Shown here in pieces: positions 1 through 8,924 of a DNA stretch of 63,987 bases. Location of the stretch: assembly GCA_052174015.1 (NCBI GenBank), contig JBQMXM010000005.1, forward strand, positions 1 through 63,987, read 5' to 3'. This stretch comes from JABCPO02 sp052174015. Lineage in GTDB: Bacteria; Bacillota; Clostridia; TANB77; CAG-508. The translations under genes and the position numbers were made by a program. The notes beneath the pieces were generated by a model. It was not told where the DNA came from and ran no database searches. It saw only the letters and a list, made by a program, of their open reading frames with translations. Each line of letters opens with the position of its first letter. Positions within the stretch are counted from its first letter, which is position 1.

Positions 1-613
1 ATTTTTTATCCATGTCAAAAAACGATACTTTTGTTTTTCCATTTGTTCTTCCCATATATATTCCCATGATTTTAGGAACTCCATCAAAACAGAAAAATTT
101 ATAATCTCTAAGTTCTTTATATTTTGAATCTTCCATATATGCTTCTGCTATTATTCTTGGTTTAACATGCTTGTATGCCCATTCTCTAGCAATATAATAA
201 AAGTCTGTATATAAATATTTTTCTATTTTTGATTTTATTTTTTGTTTATCCATTTCATTTTTATTTTTTACAACTACTGTACTTCCACAATCATGTGTAC
301 ATTTTAATACAAATCTATCTGGTAATTTATTAAAATCTATATCATCAAATTTATCCCAAACTCCTAATAATGGAATTACATATTCTTCACCTATTTTATC
401 TGCTATATATTTTTTTACTTCATATTTATCTACAATTTTAGGATATAATGGATTTTTATCATTTAACTTTAACCATTGTAATTTTTCATTATATGTTTTT
501 GGGTTTTTAAAATTACATATTTTATGTATTGTTAGAATATAATACAATTGTATATATAATTTATTAGGTAAAAATTGTAGAAACTTTTTAATACTCATTT
601 TTATAATACTCAA
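1..613 (-). CDS. TupA-like ATP-grasp protein (3' end outside window)
   Basis: Partial gene; the reading frame runs off the left edge and about 204 codons are visible. The product resembles the TupA-like ATP-grasp family of polysaccharide clusters: N-terminal NPKTYNEKLQWLK, then KFVLKCTHDCGS, then REWAYKHVKPRIIAEAY and KFFCFDGVPKIM. Such proteins are thought to modify cell-surface glycans, but the exact acceptor is unknown. I choose a TTG start at 613 because GGAG lies at 620-623, six bases upstream and well placed, and the frame continues through the ATG at 598, which has no ribosome site of its own. It is the last visible gene of the polysaccharide cluster, just downstream of the flippase. 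Family call fairly sure; substrate unknown. Confidence 0.75.
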   Translation of the reverse strand, partial: MSIIKMSIKKFLQFLPNKLYIQLYYILTIHKICNFKNPKTYNEKLQWLKLNDKNPLYPKIVDKYEVKKYIADKIGEEYVIPLLGVWDKFDDIDFNKLPDRFVLKCTHDCGSTVVVKNKNEMDKQKIKSKIEKYLYTDFYYIAREWAYKHVKPRIIAEAYMEDSKYKELRDYKFFCFDGVPKIMGIYMGRTNGKTKVSFFDMDKK

Positions 614-628
614 TTTTTTCTCCTTTTT

Positions 629-2122
629 TTATTTATATTTATTTTTATTTATTTGTTTTTTGTTTTTCATTTTATCTTTTATCTTATTTATTATACTTTT
701 CTCTAATTCTATAACTATACTTTCTTTAAATATATTTAATAATATTCCAAATATTGTTGTATAAATTAATCCTAATACTAATATTGATATAAATATATTT
801 GAAATATGTACATAATATTTAAATATTACTAATACTAGCATTGATATACCTGTTGATATTAATATTTTAAAAATATTAATAAAATCAAAATAATTTTTAA
901 TTTCTTTTCTTAAATATATTGCTTGGAATAATAATATAGAGATTGTACTTATTATTGTAGCAATTGCTGCACCTATAGCTTTAAAGTAAGTTATAAAATA
1001 GATATTACATAATATATTTATTATTATACCTAATATATTTGAGTATAGTGTTATTTTTTCTTTTCCTTTAGCTACTAATATACTTGTACCTATTAAAAAA
1101 ACAAGTCCATTTAATAATGTATCTATCACAATTATTTGCAATACTGGTATTGATGGTAAGAATTTATCACCTGAAATAAATATTATACTTTCTTTTGAGT
1201 TAATTAAGAAAAATCCAATAAAATATAGTGATGCTACAAATATGAAATTTGTATTTTTCTTAATTAAATTATATGCTTTTTCTAAATTTGCTTCATTAAA
1301 TATTTGAATTACTCTAGGAATTAATACTACACTTAATGATGTAATTATGCTTATTATTATAGCCTTTATTTTAACTGCAACTCCATAGTATCCTACTTCT
1401 TTATTATCAACTAAAAAACCAAGCATTGTTGTATCTATATTTGTATACAATATTGCTGATATTGTAAGTGCAAAAAATGATAATAATGGAATTATATGTT
1501 GCTTCAAATTATATTCTTTAAATGGTTTAAATATTATATATTTTCTAGCTCTAAACATATTAATTATATATGAACCACAACCTGCTAAAATTACTAAAAC
1601 TGCATAATTTATATAATCTGTTTCAGTTTTAACTAGAAAAAACATTAATATTATTGAAATAATTTTAAATATTAAACTTCTAATAGCTATATATGAATAT
1701 TCTTCTAATCCTTTAAATAGCCATTCCATTCCTAATATTAAAAATACAACTTTTGAAGACAATATTAAAAATAATTGCCATTCTAAATACAGTTTAGGAA
1801 TAAATAATACTAAAAAAAACAATAGCATTAATGATATTACTCCTAAAAAAATATTTATCATCATTATTTCATGTACTACTTTTGATAATTTATTTTTATC
1901 ATTACTATTTAATGCTGTTACTTTTATTCCATATAATGGTATACCTATCATAGCTATATTTATAATATAATCTACAATAGAACTTACAAAATTTATTCTT
2001 CCATTTCCTTCTGCTCCTAAAACTCTAGATACATATGGAAATGTTATTAATGGAAATATAAATGCTGATAACATCAATATAGTATTCATTATAAAATTAA
2101 GTTTAATTGATTTTTTCTTCAT
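629..2122 (-). CDS. Polysaccharide flippase (Wzx/MATE-like)
   Basis: A 497-residue, very hydrophobic protein with about twelve to fourteen predicted membrane segments. It opens with the flippase signature FPYVSRVLGAEGNGRINF near residues 28-45. Proteins of this family flip lipid-linked oligosaccharide repeat units across the cytoplasmic membrane for Wzy-dependent polymerisation. The C-terminus is short, basic and lysine/asparagine rich (NKKQINKNKYK). It overlaps the end of the upstream glycosyltransferase gene by 20 bases, so the two are translationally linked. The neighbouring tyrosine kinase, modulator and phosphatase genes support a role in capsule or exopolysaccharide export. The transported unit cannot be deduced; no polymerase (Wzy) is visible in the window, so it probably lies beyond the left edge. 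Confidence 0.88.
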   Translation of the reverse strand: MKKKSIKLNFIMNTILMLSAFIFPLITFPYVSRVLGAEGNGRINFVSSIVDYIINIAMIGIPLYGIKVTALNSNDKNKLSKVVHEIMMINIFLGVISLMLLFFLVLFIPKLYLEWQLFLILSSKVVFLILGMEWLFKGLEEYSYIAIRSLIFKIISIILMFFLVKTETDYINYAVLVILAGCGSYIINMFRARKYIIFKPFKEYNLKQHIIPLLSFFALTISAILYTNIDTTMLGFLVDNKEVGYYGVAVKIKAIIISIITSLSVVLIPRVIQIFNEANLEKAYNLIKKNTNFIFVASLYFIGFFLINSKESIIFISGDKFLPSIPVLQIIVIDTLLNGLVFLIGTSILVAKGKEKITLYSNILGIIINILCNIYFITYFKAIGAAIATIISTISILLFQAIYLRKEIKNYFDFINIFKILISTGISMLVLVIFKYYVHISNIFISILVLGLIYTTIFGILLNIFKESIVIELEKSIINKIKDKMKNKKQINKNKYK

Positions 2123-3314
2123 TTATTTTTCTACTTTCTATATTTTTTATATTATTATATCGTCTTATATTTTCATATAATTTTAAATTAGAATTTACCC
2201 AGGCATTTATATCAAATCCTTCTTTAGCTGATTGTATTTGTTTTTCTTTAAGATTTTCTAATTCTTCTATTTTCATTTTAGAAACTTCAATTATTTTTTT
2301 TGTTAATTGTTCTACATTTTCTAATTCCACCCAATTAATCCCATCTATAATTTTTAATGTATCTTGACCTATAATATCAGAAGCTATAATTTGACATTTA
2401 GAATTTGTTAAACTTGCTTCTAATACTGCATATGCAAATGTTTCACGCCTTGATACAGATAAAAATAAGTTCATTTTTTTATATAATGCTCCTACATTTG
2501 TTACAATTGGTATCACTTCAAATATATCACCTAAATCTTCTTCATTTTCACTATGTTTTAATACAAGTTTTTTTGTTTCTTCTATTTTATCTGATGTAAT
2601 ATATAATTTATATTTATTATATATTTTATTTTCATTTTTTTCATTTATATCATTAACTTTATTAATTGCTTGAATTGCAATATCAACTGATTTAGTATAA
2701 AATGCGCTTCCAAAAATTAAAATGTTATAATTTTTAGGATCTAAATTTAAATTAATATCTATATCTTCACTTCGCAATTCTAAGCTTTCAAAATCTATTG
2801 CATTTGTTATCATATCAATATTTTTATTTAAAAAATAGTATTTTTGAACTTTTGGTAAATATGTTGGGCTTACTACAATAATTTTAAGTCCCATATATGC
2901 TAAATTTCTGACAATTCTTTTAATTTTACTTATAATTTTATTTTTTTCCTTTTTCATAGCATTATGAAAATGTATAATTATATTTTTTCTTAAATAATGC
3001 TTTTTTAATTTAAATAAAATTATTCCATCTACAAAATGTGTATGTATAATTGTTTCTTTTGGTTTAAGTACTTTTTTAAATTCTTTTAGCTTCAAATCTA
3101 AACCTTTAGAATTAAAATTAATAAACATTATATTTTTTTTATCTACAGGTAATAATTTTAACCATTCTTTATTTTTTGCCATTTCTGGAAAAATATAGTA
3201 CACTTCTTTATTTTGCTCTATTACTTTTTTTGATAATAATACTAATGAAGAAATAAAGTTACCTGGATATTCTGCTGCATAATTACATATATATATAACA
3301 TTTTTAATTGCCAT
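2103..3314 (-). CDS. Glycosyltransferase, GT4-like (GT-B fold)
   Basis: About 403 residues from the chosen start. The N-terminus (VIYICNYAAEYPGNFISSL) and the C-terminal donor-site region (LFLSVSRRETFAYAVLEASL, then IIASDIIGQD) follow the GT-B pattern of family 4 glycosyltransferases, which move sugars from nucleotide-sugar donors onto lipid-linked glycans at the inner face of the membrane. The frame stays open upstream to 3362, but the ATG at 3314 has GGAGG at 3326-3330 eleven bases before it, while the first ATG has none. The ribosome site therefore lies inside the glycine-tyrosine tail codons of the upstream kinase gene, and the two genes overlap by 11 bases. This suggests coupled translation. 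Donor and acceptor unknown. Confidence 0.82.
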   Translation of the reverse strand: MAIKNVIYICNYAAEYPGNFISSLVLLSKKVIEQNKEVYYIFPEMAKNKEWLKLLPVDKKNIMFINFNSKGLDLKLKEFKKVLKPKETIIHTHFVDGIILFKLKKHYLRKNIIIHFHNAMKKEKNKIISKIKRIVRNLAYMGLKIIVVSPTYLPKVQKYYFLNKNIDMITNAIDFESLELRSEDIDINLNLDPKNYNILIFGSAFYTKSVDIAIQAINKVNDINEKNENKIYNKYKLYITSDKIEETKKLVLKHSENEEDLGDIFEVIPIVTNVGALYKKMNLFLSVSRRETFAYAVLEASLTNSKCQIIASDIIGQDTLKIIDGINWVELENVEQLTKKIIEVSKMKIEELENLKEKQIQSAKEGFDINAWVNSNLKLYENIRRYNNIKNIESRKINEEKIN

Positions 3315-3984
3315 ATCTACCATATCCTCCATAATGTCCATATGATAAAATTGATTCATCAACCTTATTTAAGATTATTCCTAAAAACTTTATTCCTGTA
3401 AGCTCAATATCTTGTTTTGCTTTTTTTAATTCTTTTTTCTGTATTCTTCCAGCTTCTGTTACAAGTATTGCTCCATCACATTTTTTAGCAAGTATTGCTG
3501 CATCTACTACAAGTCCAATTGGAGCAGTGTCTATAATTATATAATCATATACTTCTTTGAATATTTCTAACATTTTATCTATCTTACTATTTTGTAATAA
3601 GTTTGTAGGATTTGGAGAATATTTACCAGATGGTATTATGTCTAAATTTTCTACATCTGTACCATAAATTGTTTCTTCTATTGTAGAAACTCCTGATAAA
3701 TATGATGTTAATCCATTAATTCTTTGTTTTGCTTTTACTCTTCCTACTAATACAGAGTTACGAATATCTGCATCTATTAATAATACATTTGCTCCTATTT
3801 TAGCAAAAGCTACAGCTAAATTTAATGAAACACTACTTTTTCCTTCACTTTCTTTTGATGAAGTTATTAATATTGTTTTCATATCACTGCCACTAAATTG
3901 GATATTAGTTCTTATCCTATTATAATGTTCTTCTGCTTGACGGTTTATTATTTCTTTATTCATTAAAATTATTTTTTCTTTCAT
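3304..3984 (-). CDS. CapB/CpsD-type tyrosine kinase
   Basis: A BY-kinase of 226 residues, the cytoplasmic partner of the CapA modulator encoded just upstream. Walker A (SSKESEGKSSVS) is near residues 42-53, Walker A' (LLIDADIRNS) near 69-78 and Walker B (YIIIDTAPIG) near 148-157. The C-terminus ends in a tyrosine/glycine cluster, SYGHYGGYGRYGN, with four tyrosines, the expected autophosphorylation tail. Cycling of this tail controls polysaccharide polymerisation and chain length in related systems. Its ATG overlaps the stop codon of the capA-like gene (TAATG), which fits coupled expression. The 226-residue length is normal for a stand-alone kinase in Gram-positive bacteria. Confidence 0.9.
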   Translation of the reverse strand: MKEKIILMNKEIINRQAEEHYNRIRTNIQFSGSDMKTILITSSKESEGKSSVSLNLAVAFAKIGANVLLIDADIRNSVLVGRVKAKQRINGLTSYLSGVSTIEETIYGTDVENLDIIPSGKYSPNPTNLLQNSKIDKMLEIFKEVYDYIIIDTAPIGLVVDAAILAKKCDGAILVTEAGRIQKKELKKAKQDIELTGIKFLGIILNKVDESILSYGHYGGYGRYGN

Positions 3985-4691
3985 TATTTTCTTCCTTTTC
4001 TCTCTTGTCTTAATGGTATTATTCCTAATAATGCCATATTTAAATTTTCTATATCTTCTGGTTTTTTAATTCTATCATCCATAATTTCTATCATAATAAA
4101 GTAAGCAATTGATAATACAAGTCCTATTAACATAGAAATTATTGCATTCTTTCTTGTATTTGGTGAAGATGGAGAATTAGGCATTTTAGCTTTTTCTAAT
4201 AATGTTACTTCATCTACTGTTGAAATTTTTTCTTTTATTTTTTTAAACGCTTCTTCTCTTACTTCATTTGCTATTTCTACTACTCTATGTTTGTTACTAT
4301 CCTCAGCTGTTATACTAAGTACCCTAGTATCTGGTAGAGCTGTTATAATTAATTTTGCTTTTAAAGCATCTGTAGTTATCTTCCATTCCGGATGTTTTTT
4401 AATAACTTCTTCTAATACTAAATCTGATAAAATAATTTGCCTATAATCTTTTAATATTAAGTTACCCACTTGTAATTCTTGTGCAGTTGTCTTTTTATTA
4501 GTATTTTCTTTTGTAGTAATATATACTTTTGTTGTAGACCTATATTTAATATCCATTAAGTATAGACTTCCTACAACTCCTAACAATCCAAATACAACTA
4601 ATACAAGTACTATTATTATTATATTATTCCATATATTATTTATTATTCTTCTTGTATCTATTTCAAAATATTCTTCATATTCTTTTTCCAT
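3984..4691 (-). CDS. CapA/CpsC-type chain-length modulator (Wzz family)
   Basis: A 235-residue membrane protein with the Wzz topology: N-terminal cytoplasmic stretch, first membrane segment at about residues 20-45 (NIIIIVLVLVVFGLLGVVG), an extracytoplasmic domain, a proline-rich approach to the second segment (AKMPNSPSSPNTRK), and a C-terminal membrane segment at about 185-205. This family activates the partner tyrosine kinase through its cytoplasmic C-terminus and sets polysaccharide chain length. It lies between the CapC-like phosphatase and the CapB-like kinase, which is the usual order of a Gram-positive phosphoregulatory module. Confidence 0.9.
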   Translation of the reverse strand: MEKEYEEYFEIDTRRIINNIWNNIIIIVLVLVVFGLLGVVGSLYLMDIKYRSTTKVYITTKENTNKKTTAQELQVGNLILKDYRQIILSDLVLEEVIKKHPEWKITTDALKAKLIITALPDTRVLSITAEDSNKHRVVEIANEVREEAFKKIKEKISTVDEVTLLEKAKMPNSPSSPNTRKNAIISMLIGLVLSIAYFIMIEIMDDRIKKPEDIENLNMALLGIIPLRQERKGRK

Positions 4692-4718
4692 TTATTTCTC
4701 CTTATTATAATTTTTTTA

Positions 4719-5450
4719 CTATATTTCTTCTCCTTTTAATACTCTTAAAGGATTTTCTTTAAAATATATTTCAGCTTGTTCTGCTCCATATTTTTTTAAA
4801 ATTACATTATATGCTTCTTTCATTTTTGGTTTTCTATTATCTAGATTATGCATATCTGAAGCAATTATATGTATCATATCTTTTTTTAATAAATATTCTG
4901 CTCTTTTTTTGAATATTTTATGTGCATCTTTAAATAGTTTTTTTGGTAATATACTTTCTGAATTTACTTGTATATAACATCCCATTTCTATTAATTTTTT
5001 AACATATTTTTCATTATATTCAACTGCTCTATATCTTTCAATATGTGCTATTATTGGTGAATATCCAAGTAGTATTATTTCTCTTAATTTTCTTGTCATA
5101 TCTTTAAAACTTATTGAGTAATTAAATTCTACCAATAAATATTGTGTATTATTCATTGTAAAAATTTGTTTATTTTCTATTTTTTCAAATATATCTTCTG
5201 TACAAAATAATTCATTACCTAGATATATTTGTAAATTTGGGATATACGCCTCTACACTTTTCTTTAAATCAATGAAATTTTCTTTTATAATCTTATTAGG
5301 TGTTTCAAACATACCTTTTCTTCTATGTGGTGTTGCAATTATTTTAGTTACACCTTGAGAACTTGCTTCTTTTAACAATTCCATTGATTCTTCTTTTGTT
5401 TTAGGCCCATCATCTACCCCATATATTATATGTGAATGTATGTCTATCAT
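4719..5450 (-). CDS. CapC/CpsB-type tyrosine phosphatase (PHP fold)
   Basis: A 243-residue manganese-dependent protein-tyrosine phosphatase of the PHP superfamily. Metal-site motifs are visible in order: DIHSHIIYGVDDGP at residues 3-16, ATPHRRKG near 40, GNELF near 78, AHIERYRAVE near 136 and ASDMHNLDNRKP near 197. The family removes phosphate from the tyrosine tail of the partner kinase. It is the first gene of the polysaccharide module and starts 31 bases after the trmB stop codon. There is no obvious terminator in that gap, so read-through from der-plsY-trmB is possible. Confidence 0.92.
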   Translation of the reverse strand: MIDIHSHIIYGVDDGPKTKEESMELLKEASSQGVTKIIATPHRRKGMFETPNKIIKENFIDLKKSVEAYIPNLQIYLGNELFCTEDIFEKIENKQIFTMNNTQYLLVEFNYSISFKDMTRKLREIILLGYSPIIAHIERYRAVEYNEKYVKKLIEMGCYIQVNSESILPKKLFKDAHKIFKKRAEYLLKKDMIHIIASDMHNLDNRKPKMKEAYNVILKKYGAEQAEIYFKENPLRVLKGEEI

Positions 5451-5481
5451 ATTCCTCTTCTTTCTAAGTTACTACATTTTA

Positions 5482-6387
5482 TTACTTTTTTTGTAATATA
5501 ACTGCATTTATTAATATTCCTTTTTGTTTAAACATTTGCTCATGTTCTGTCTCTATATTTTTTTCTCCTAATATCTCAAAATATATATCTTCTTTATCTA
5601 AATTGTTTGTTTTAGCTAATATCTTAAGATTTGTTTTTTTAAAATATTCTAAACTATCATTAAAAAAGTTTAAATCATCTGTTTTAAATAAGATTAAGCC
5701 ATCTTTCTTTAAAAACTCTTTGTATTTTTCTAATTTATCAATATATGTTAATCTTCTTTTATTATGCTTATCTTTAGGCCAAGGATTTGAGAAATTTAAA
5801 TATATTCTTGAAACATTATCTGATTTATCAAAATATTCAGATATTTTTTCTGCGTCTGTATTTAATATATATATATTTTTAAAATTTTCTCTTTTTAAGT
5901 TTTCACACATTATCTTATTATATATATCTTTTAATTTAGAATTATTATTTAATTCTTCTTTTAATACAATGTATTCTTTTTGTTCTTTAAATTTCATATA
6001 ATAATTTAATTTATTAAAATAATCATTTAATATTTTTCTATCTGATTTATCAATATTTAAATATACTTCTTCTATTTCTCTTTTTGCAAGTCCTAACATT
6101 GCTTCAATCATATCAATACCTATATAGAAGTTTTGCTTATTCTTTGATTCATTATTTGTTTTACTTTCTTTACTTAATTTTAAATCATTATATGCTAAGT
6201 TAGAAATGAATTTTCCTTTCCCCATACCTATTTCAATTATTAGATTTATATTTTCTTTTGATATATCTAAATTATTATCTTTTATTACTTTTTCTTTCCA
6301 TTTACCTGAAAGTTTTTCGTTTCCATCTAAATATATTGGGGATGCTTTAAGTTCTTCTTCTGCCCATTTTTTTCTTCTAATTCTCAT
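5482..6387 (-). CDS. trmB: tRNA (guanine-N7-)-methyltransferase, with an inserted segment
   Basis: TrmB forms m7G46 in tRNA using S-adenosylmethionine. N-terminal MRIRRKKWAEEEL, SAM motif LIIEIGMGKGKFISNLA near residues 49-65, YIGIDMIEAML near 88-97, and the catalytic and tRNA-binding block NFSNPWPKDKHNKRRLT near 198-213 are all present. At 301 residues it is some 80 longer than usual. The excess is mostly a lysine/asparagine-rich block at about residues 106-166, between the SAM-binding strand and the ILNTDAE strand, with a smaller insertion near 71-85. Core residues appear intact, so it is probably active. It lies one base downstream of plsY. Confidence 0.9.
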   Translation of the reverse strand: MRIRRKKWAEEELKASPIYLDGNEKLSGKWKEKVIKDNNLDISKENINLIIEIGMGKGKFISNLAYNDLKLSKESKTNNESKNKQNFYIGIDMIEAMLGLAKREIEEVYLNIDKSDRKILNDYFNKLNYYMKFKEQKEYIVLKEELNNNSKLKDIYNKIMCENLKRENFKNIYILNTDAEKISEYFDKSDNVSRIYLNFSNPWPKDKHNKRRLTYIDKLEKYKEFLKKDGLILFKTDDLNFFNDSLEYFKKTNLKILAKTNNLDKEDIYFEILGEKNIETEHEQMFKQKGILINAVILQKK

Positions 6388-6388
6388 A

Positions 6389-7033
6389 TTATTCCTTATT
6401 ACTGATAGTTATTTTTCTTTCTTCTCCATTTTTTAATTTCTTTATATTTGACCTATGATTAAATACTACAAATAGTGCTATAAAGATTGCAAACAATATA
6501 AAATATATATTATTATTTCCCTTTACAAGTGATGTATTTTTATCATTTAAAAACATCATTAATATTGGAAATAGTAATGCTCCAAATATTGAAGCTACAG
6601 ACACTAATCTTGTAAATATTATAATACTTAATGCAAATAGTACTACTATTAATACTATTGTTGGATTTATAACTAATACTGCTCCAACAGATGTGGCTAC
6701 ACCTTTTCCTCCTTTAAATCCAAAATATATTGGAAAAGTGTGTCCAATAACTACTGCCATTGCAGATATTATACTCACAATTGAATTATCTAATTTTAAA
6801 TAATGTGCAAATAACAATGATAATAGTACAGCTATACTTCCCTTTGCTATATCTGCAATCAATGTAAGGATTGCTACTTTTTTACCAGCTGTTCTAAGTA
6901 CATTAGTAGAACCTGCATTATTACTACCTTTTTCGCGTACATCAAACCCTTTTATGCTTTTTGTTAATATAATTGCAGGCATTATTCCTCCAATTAAATA
7001 TGAAATTATTGCGATTAATATATATACTACCAT
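6389..7033 (-). CDS. plsY: Glycerol-3-phosphate acyltransferase PlsY
   Basis: A 214-residue integral membrane enzyme that transfers acyl from acyl-phosphate to glycerol-3-phosphate, the first step of phospholipid synthesis in most Gram-positive bacteria. The three PlsY motifs are visible: GSNNAGSTNVLRTAGKK (residues 36-52), GHTFPIYFGFKGGKGVATS (near 97-115), and the C-terminal FNHRSNIKKLKNGEE. About five membrane segments are predicted. The start codon overlaps the der stop codon (TAATG), and trmB follows after one base, so the three genes form a tight operon. Confidence 0.95.
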   Translation of the reverse strand: MVVYILIAIISYLIGGIMPAIILTKSIKGFDVREKGSNNAGSTNVLRTAGKKVAILTLIADIAKGSIAVLLSLLFAHYLKLDNSIVSIISAMAVVIGHTFPIYFGFKGGKGVATSVGAVLVINPTIVLIVVLFALSIIIFTRLVSVASIFGALLFPILMMFLNDKNTSLVKGNNNIYFILFAIFIALFVVFNHRSNIKKLKNGEERKITISNKE

Positions 7034-8343
7034 TATTCATTCCTTTCCCTTATATTTAATTTTAATCTTACTCCTGTAAAGTCTGCACTCTTTCTTATAT
7101 TATTCATAATATATCTTTGATATGAAAAGTGAAATAATTCTTTATCATTTATAAATAATGTAAATGTTGGTGGACATATTCCAGATTGTGCTCCATAATA
7201 TATTTTAAGTTTTCTGCCTTTATCAGATGGTGGTTGTGAAAATGCAATTGATTCTTCTATTATTTTATTAATATCTGCTGTTTTTAATTCTTTTCTAGTA
7301 TTTGCATAAACTGTATTTATCATTTTAAATATATCTGATATTCTTTGTCCTGTTACTGCAGATGTAAATATTATTGGTGCATATGAAGCATATTTAAATC
7401 TAAATTCTACTTTTTTCTTATATTCATTATATGTATGATTATCTTTGTCTATCATATCCCATTTATTTACTACAATTATAATACCTTTTCCTAGATTATG
7501 TGCTTCTCCTAGTATTTTAGTATCTTGTTCTGTTGGGCCTGCTTCTGCATCAATTACTAATACACAAATATCTGCTCTTTCAATTGCAAGCATTGAACGA
7601 ATAATACTATATTTCTCTATTTTTTCTTCTACTTTTTTACTTTTTCTAATACCTGCTGTATCTATAAATATGTATTCTCCAAAATTATTTTTTGTAAATG
7701 TATCTACTGCATCTCTTGTAGTACCAGCAATATTACTTACAATATTTCTATTTTCTCCTACCATTTTATTTATTAAGCTTGATTTTCCAACATTTGGTTT
7801 TCCAATCATTGCAACTTTTATTACATTTGAATCATCTGTATTATTTTCTTTAGGCAAATATGAAACTATTTTATCTAACATATCACCTAAACCTGTTGCA
7901 TTAGCTGCAGATATTTGTAATGGTTCTTCACTTAATTTATAGAATTCATAAAATTCTAATGGAACTTCTCCTAATTTATCACATTTGTTTACTGCAAGTA
8001 CTGTATTCTTTTTAGCTTTTTTTAACTTTTTAAATATTTCTATATCTTCTGCATGTACTCCTGATTTTACATCTGTTAAAAACAATACTACATCTGCAAG
8101 TTCTATTGCTGCATCTGTTTGTATCATCATTTGTTCTTTAATAATATCACCATTCGCTTCTTCTACACCTGCTGTATCTATTAAATCAAATTCAACCCCA
8201 TTCCATGAAGTTTTTGCAACTATTCTATCTCTAGTAACTCCTGGTGTATCTTCTACAATTGATAATCTTTCACCTATTAAATAATTAAATAATTTTGATT
8301 TTCCAACATTTGGCCTACCTATTATTGCAACTATTGGTCTCAT
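7033..8343 (-). CDS. der: Ribosome-assembly GTPase Der (EngA)
   Basis: A 436-residue double-GTPase of 50S ribosome assembly. First G domain: GRPNVGKSK (residues 8-16), DTAGVEE, and NKCD near 119. Second G domain: GKPNVGKSSL near 181, DTAGIRKSKK, NKWD near 294. A C-terminal KH-like domain ends in GVRLKLNIRERNE. Length is normal. A plausible -10 (TATAAT) lies at 8370-8375 but the -35 match is weak. SD AGGAG precedes the ATG. It is followed by plsY with a one-codon overlap, so it likely heads the der-plsY-trmB transcript. Confidence 0.96.
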   Translation of the reverse strand: MRPIVAIIGRPNVGKSKLFNYLIGERLSIVEDTPGVTRDRIVAKTSWNGVEFDLIDTAGVEEANGDIIKEQMMIQTDAAIELADVVLFLTDVKSGVHAEDIEIFKKLKKAKKNTVLAVNKCDKLGEVPLEFYEFYKLSEEPLQISAANATGLGDMLDKIVSYLPKENNTDDSNVIKVAMIGKPNVGKSSLINKMVGENRNIVSNIAGTTRDAVDTFTKNNFGEYIFIDTAGIRKSKKVEEKIEKYSIIRSMLAIERADICVLVIDAEAGPTEQDTKILGEAHNLGKGIIIVVNKWDMIDKDNHTYNEYKKKVEFRFKYASYAPIIFTSAVTGQRISDIFKMINTVYANTRKELKTADINKIIEESIAFSQPPSDKGRKLKIYYGAQSGICPPTFTLFINDKELFHFSYQRYIMNNIRKSADFTGVRLKLNIRERNE

Positions 8344-8433
8344 GTTATATTTCTCCTTCTATTTTATATATTATACACTATTTTTATATTTTTTTAAACA
8401 CTTTTACATGCTTAGTAATAATAATATAAAAAA

Positions 8434-8459
8434 AAGAGTGAACTTTATAAAGCTCACTC
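8434..8459 (-). terminator. Rho-independent terminator after the small gene at 8474
   Basis: On the minus strand GAGTGAGCTTTA pairs with TAAAGTTCACTC, with one mismatch, and is followed by a run of eight T. It lies just after the stop codon of the 8474-8842 gene and isolates that gene from der. Confidence 0.85.
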
Positions 8460-8473
8460 TATTAAGTAGAATA

Positions 8474-8842
8474 TTAGGCGAAAATAACTTGTGGCTTGTA
8501 CTCACCTGTACTTGCGTCATAATTCATTAAAGTCAGAGACACGCCATTTCTAGCGCAAACTCCTATTAATTCAGCTGTGACGGCTGTAAGACCCGTCACA
8601 TACACTATTAATGATTTTTCACCCTTAAATACTAGGTAATCACTATAATCTGCTGAATTCATAGCGACTCCCATGTTCTTTTTAACATGGATTTTGCTTT
8701 CTACAAACTTGCAGATGTTCTTTCGGATACTTTCATAAGCATGTACATCTTCAATTGCTTCGTTGAAAATGTAATCTTCTACTGGCAGTTCATGCCTACC
8801 TTTAATCATCCCTACTACTACTGAATTGTTCTTTGTTTCCAT
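8474..8842 (-). CDS. Small protein of unknown function, compositionally atypical
   Basis: A 122-residue soluble protein that I do not recognise with certainty. Clear blocks are GMIKGRHELPVEDYIF (residues 11-26), DVHAYESIRKNICKFVES, and a C-terminal LIVYVTGLTAVTAELIGVC followed by RNGVSLTLMNYDASTGEY. The strand-GLT-helix-LTLMNYD pattern faintly recalls small single-domain proteins such as CRISPR-associated Csx3, but this is only a resemblance, and no CRISPR array or cas gene is present. The gene uses more G and C than its neighbours. It is a one-gene transcription unit with a perfect consensus promoter, a structured leader and its own terminator, which fits recent acquisition. SD GGAGG at 8849-8853 fixes the start. 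Confidence 0.7.
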   Translation of the reverse strand: METKNNSVVVGMIKGRHELPVEDYIFNEAIEDVHAYESIRKNICKFVESKIHVKKNMGVAMNSADYSDYLVFKGEKSLIVYVTGLTAVTAELIGVCARNGVSLTLMNYDASTGEYKPQVIFA

Positions 8843-8848
8843 TTTTTT

Positions 8849-8892
8849 CCTCCAGCTAACAATAACTTAGTATTCCTCAATACCTGCTAGCT
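8849..8892 (-). promoter_or_regulatory. Structured 5' leader RNA (leader A)
   Basis: On the minus strand AGCTAGCA (8892-8885) pairs with TGTTAGCT (8861-8854), with one G-U pair. Inside it lies the hairpin GTATT-GAGG-AATAC (8883-8870). The 3' arm of the outer stem directly abuts the SD GGAGG (8853-8849), so opening and closing of the stem could control ribosome access. The same architecture, with GNGG tetraloop, precedes the gene at 14556. Structure is read by eye; regulation is inferred. Confidence 0.6.
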
Positions 8893-8924
8893 TTAATACA
8901 TTATTTTATTCAAGTTATGTAATA

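Noticed and set aside
8434..8459. Hairpin considered as a CRISPR-type repeat
   Set aside because: It occurs once, has a T tract on the minus strand and lies right after a stop codon, so it is a terminator. No CRISPR array is present in the window.
8474..8842. Assignment of the small protein as a CRISPR ring nuclease (Csx3-like)
   Set aside because: The similarity is limited to a loose strand-helix-strand pattern, key residues could not be matched, and no cas genes are nearby.
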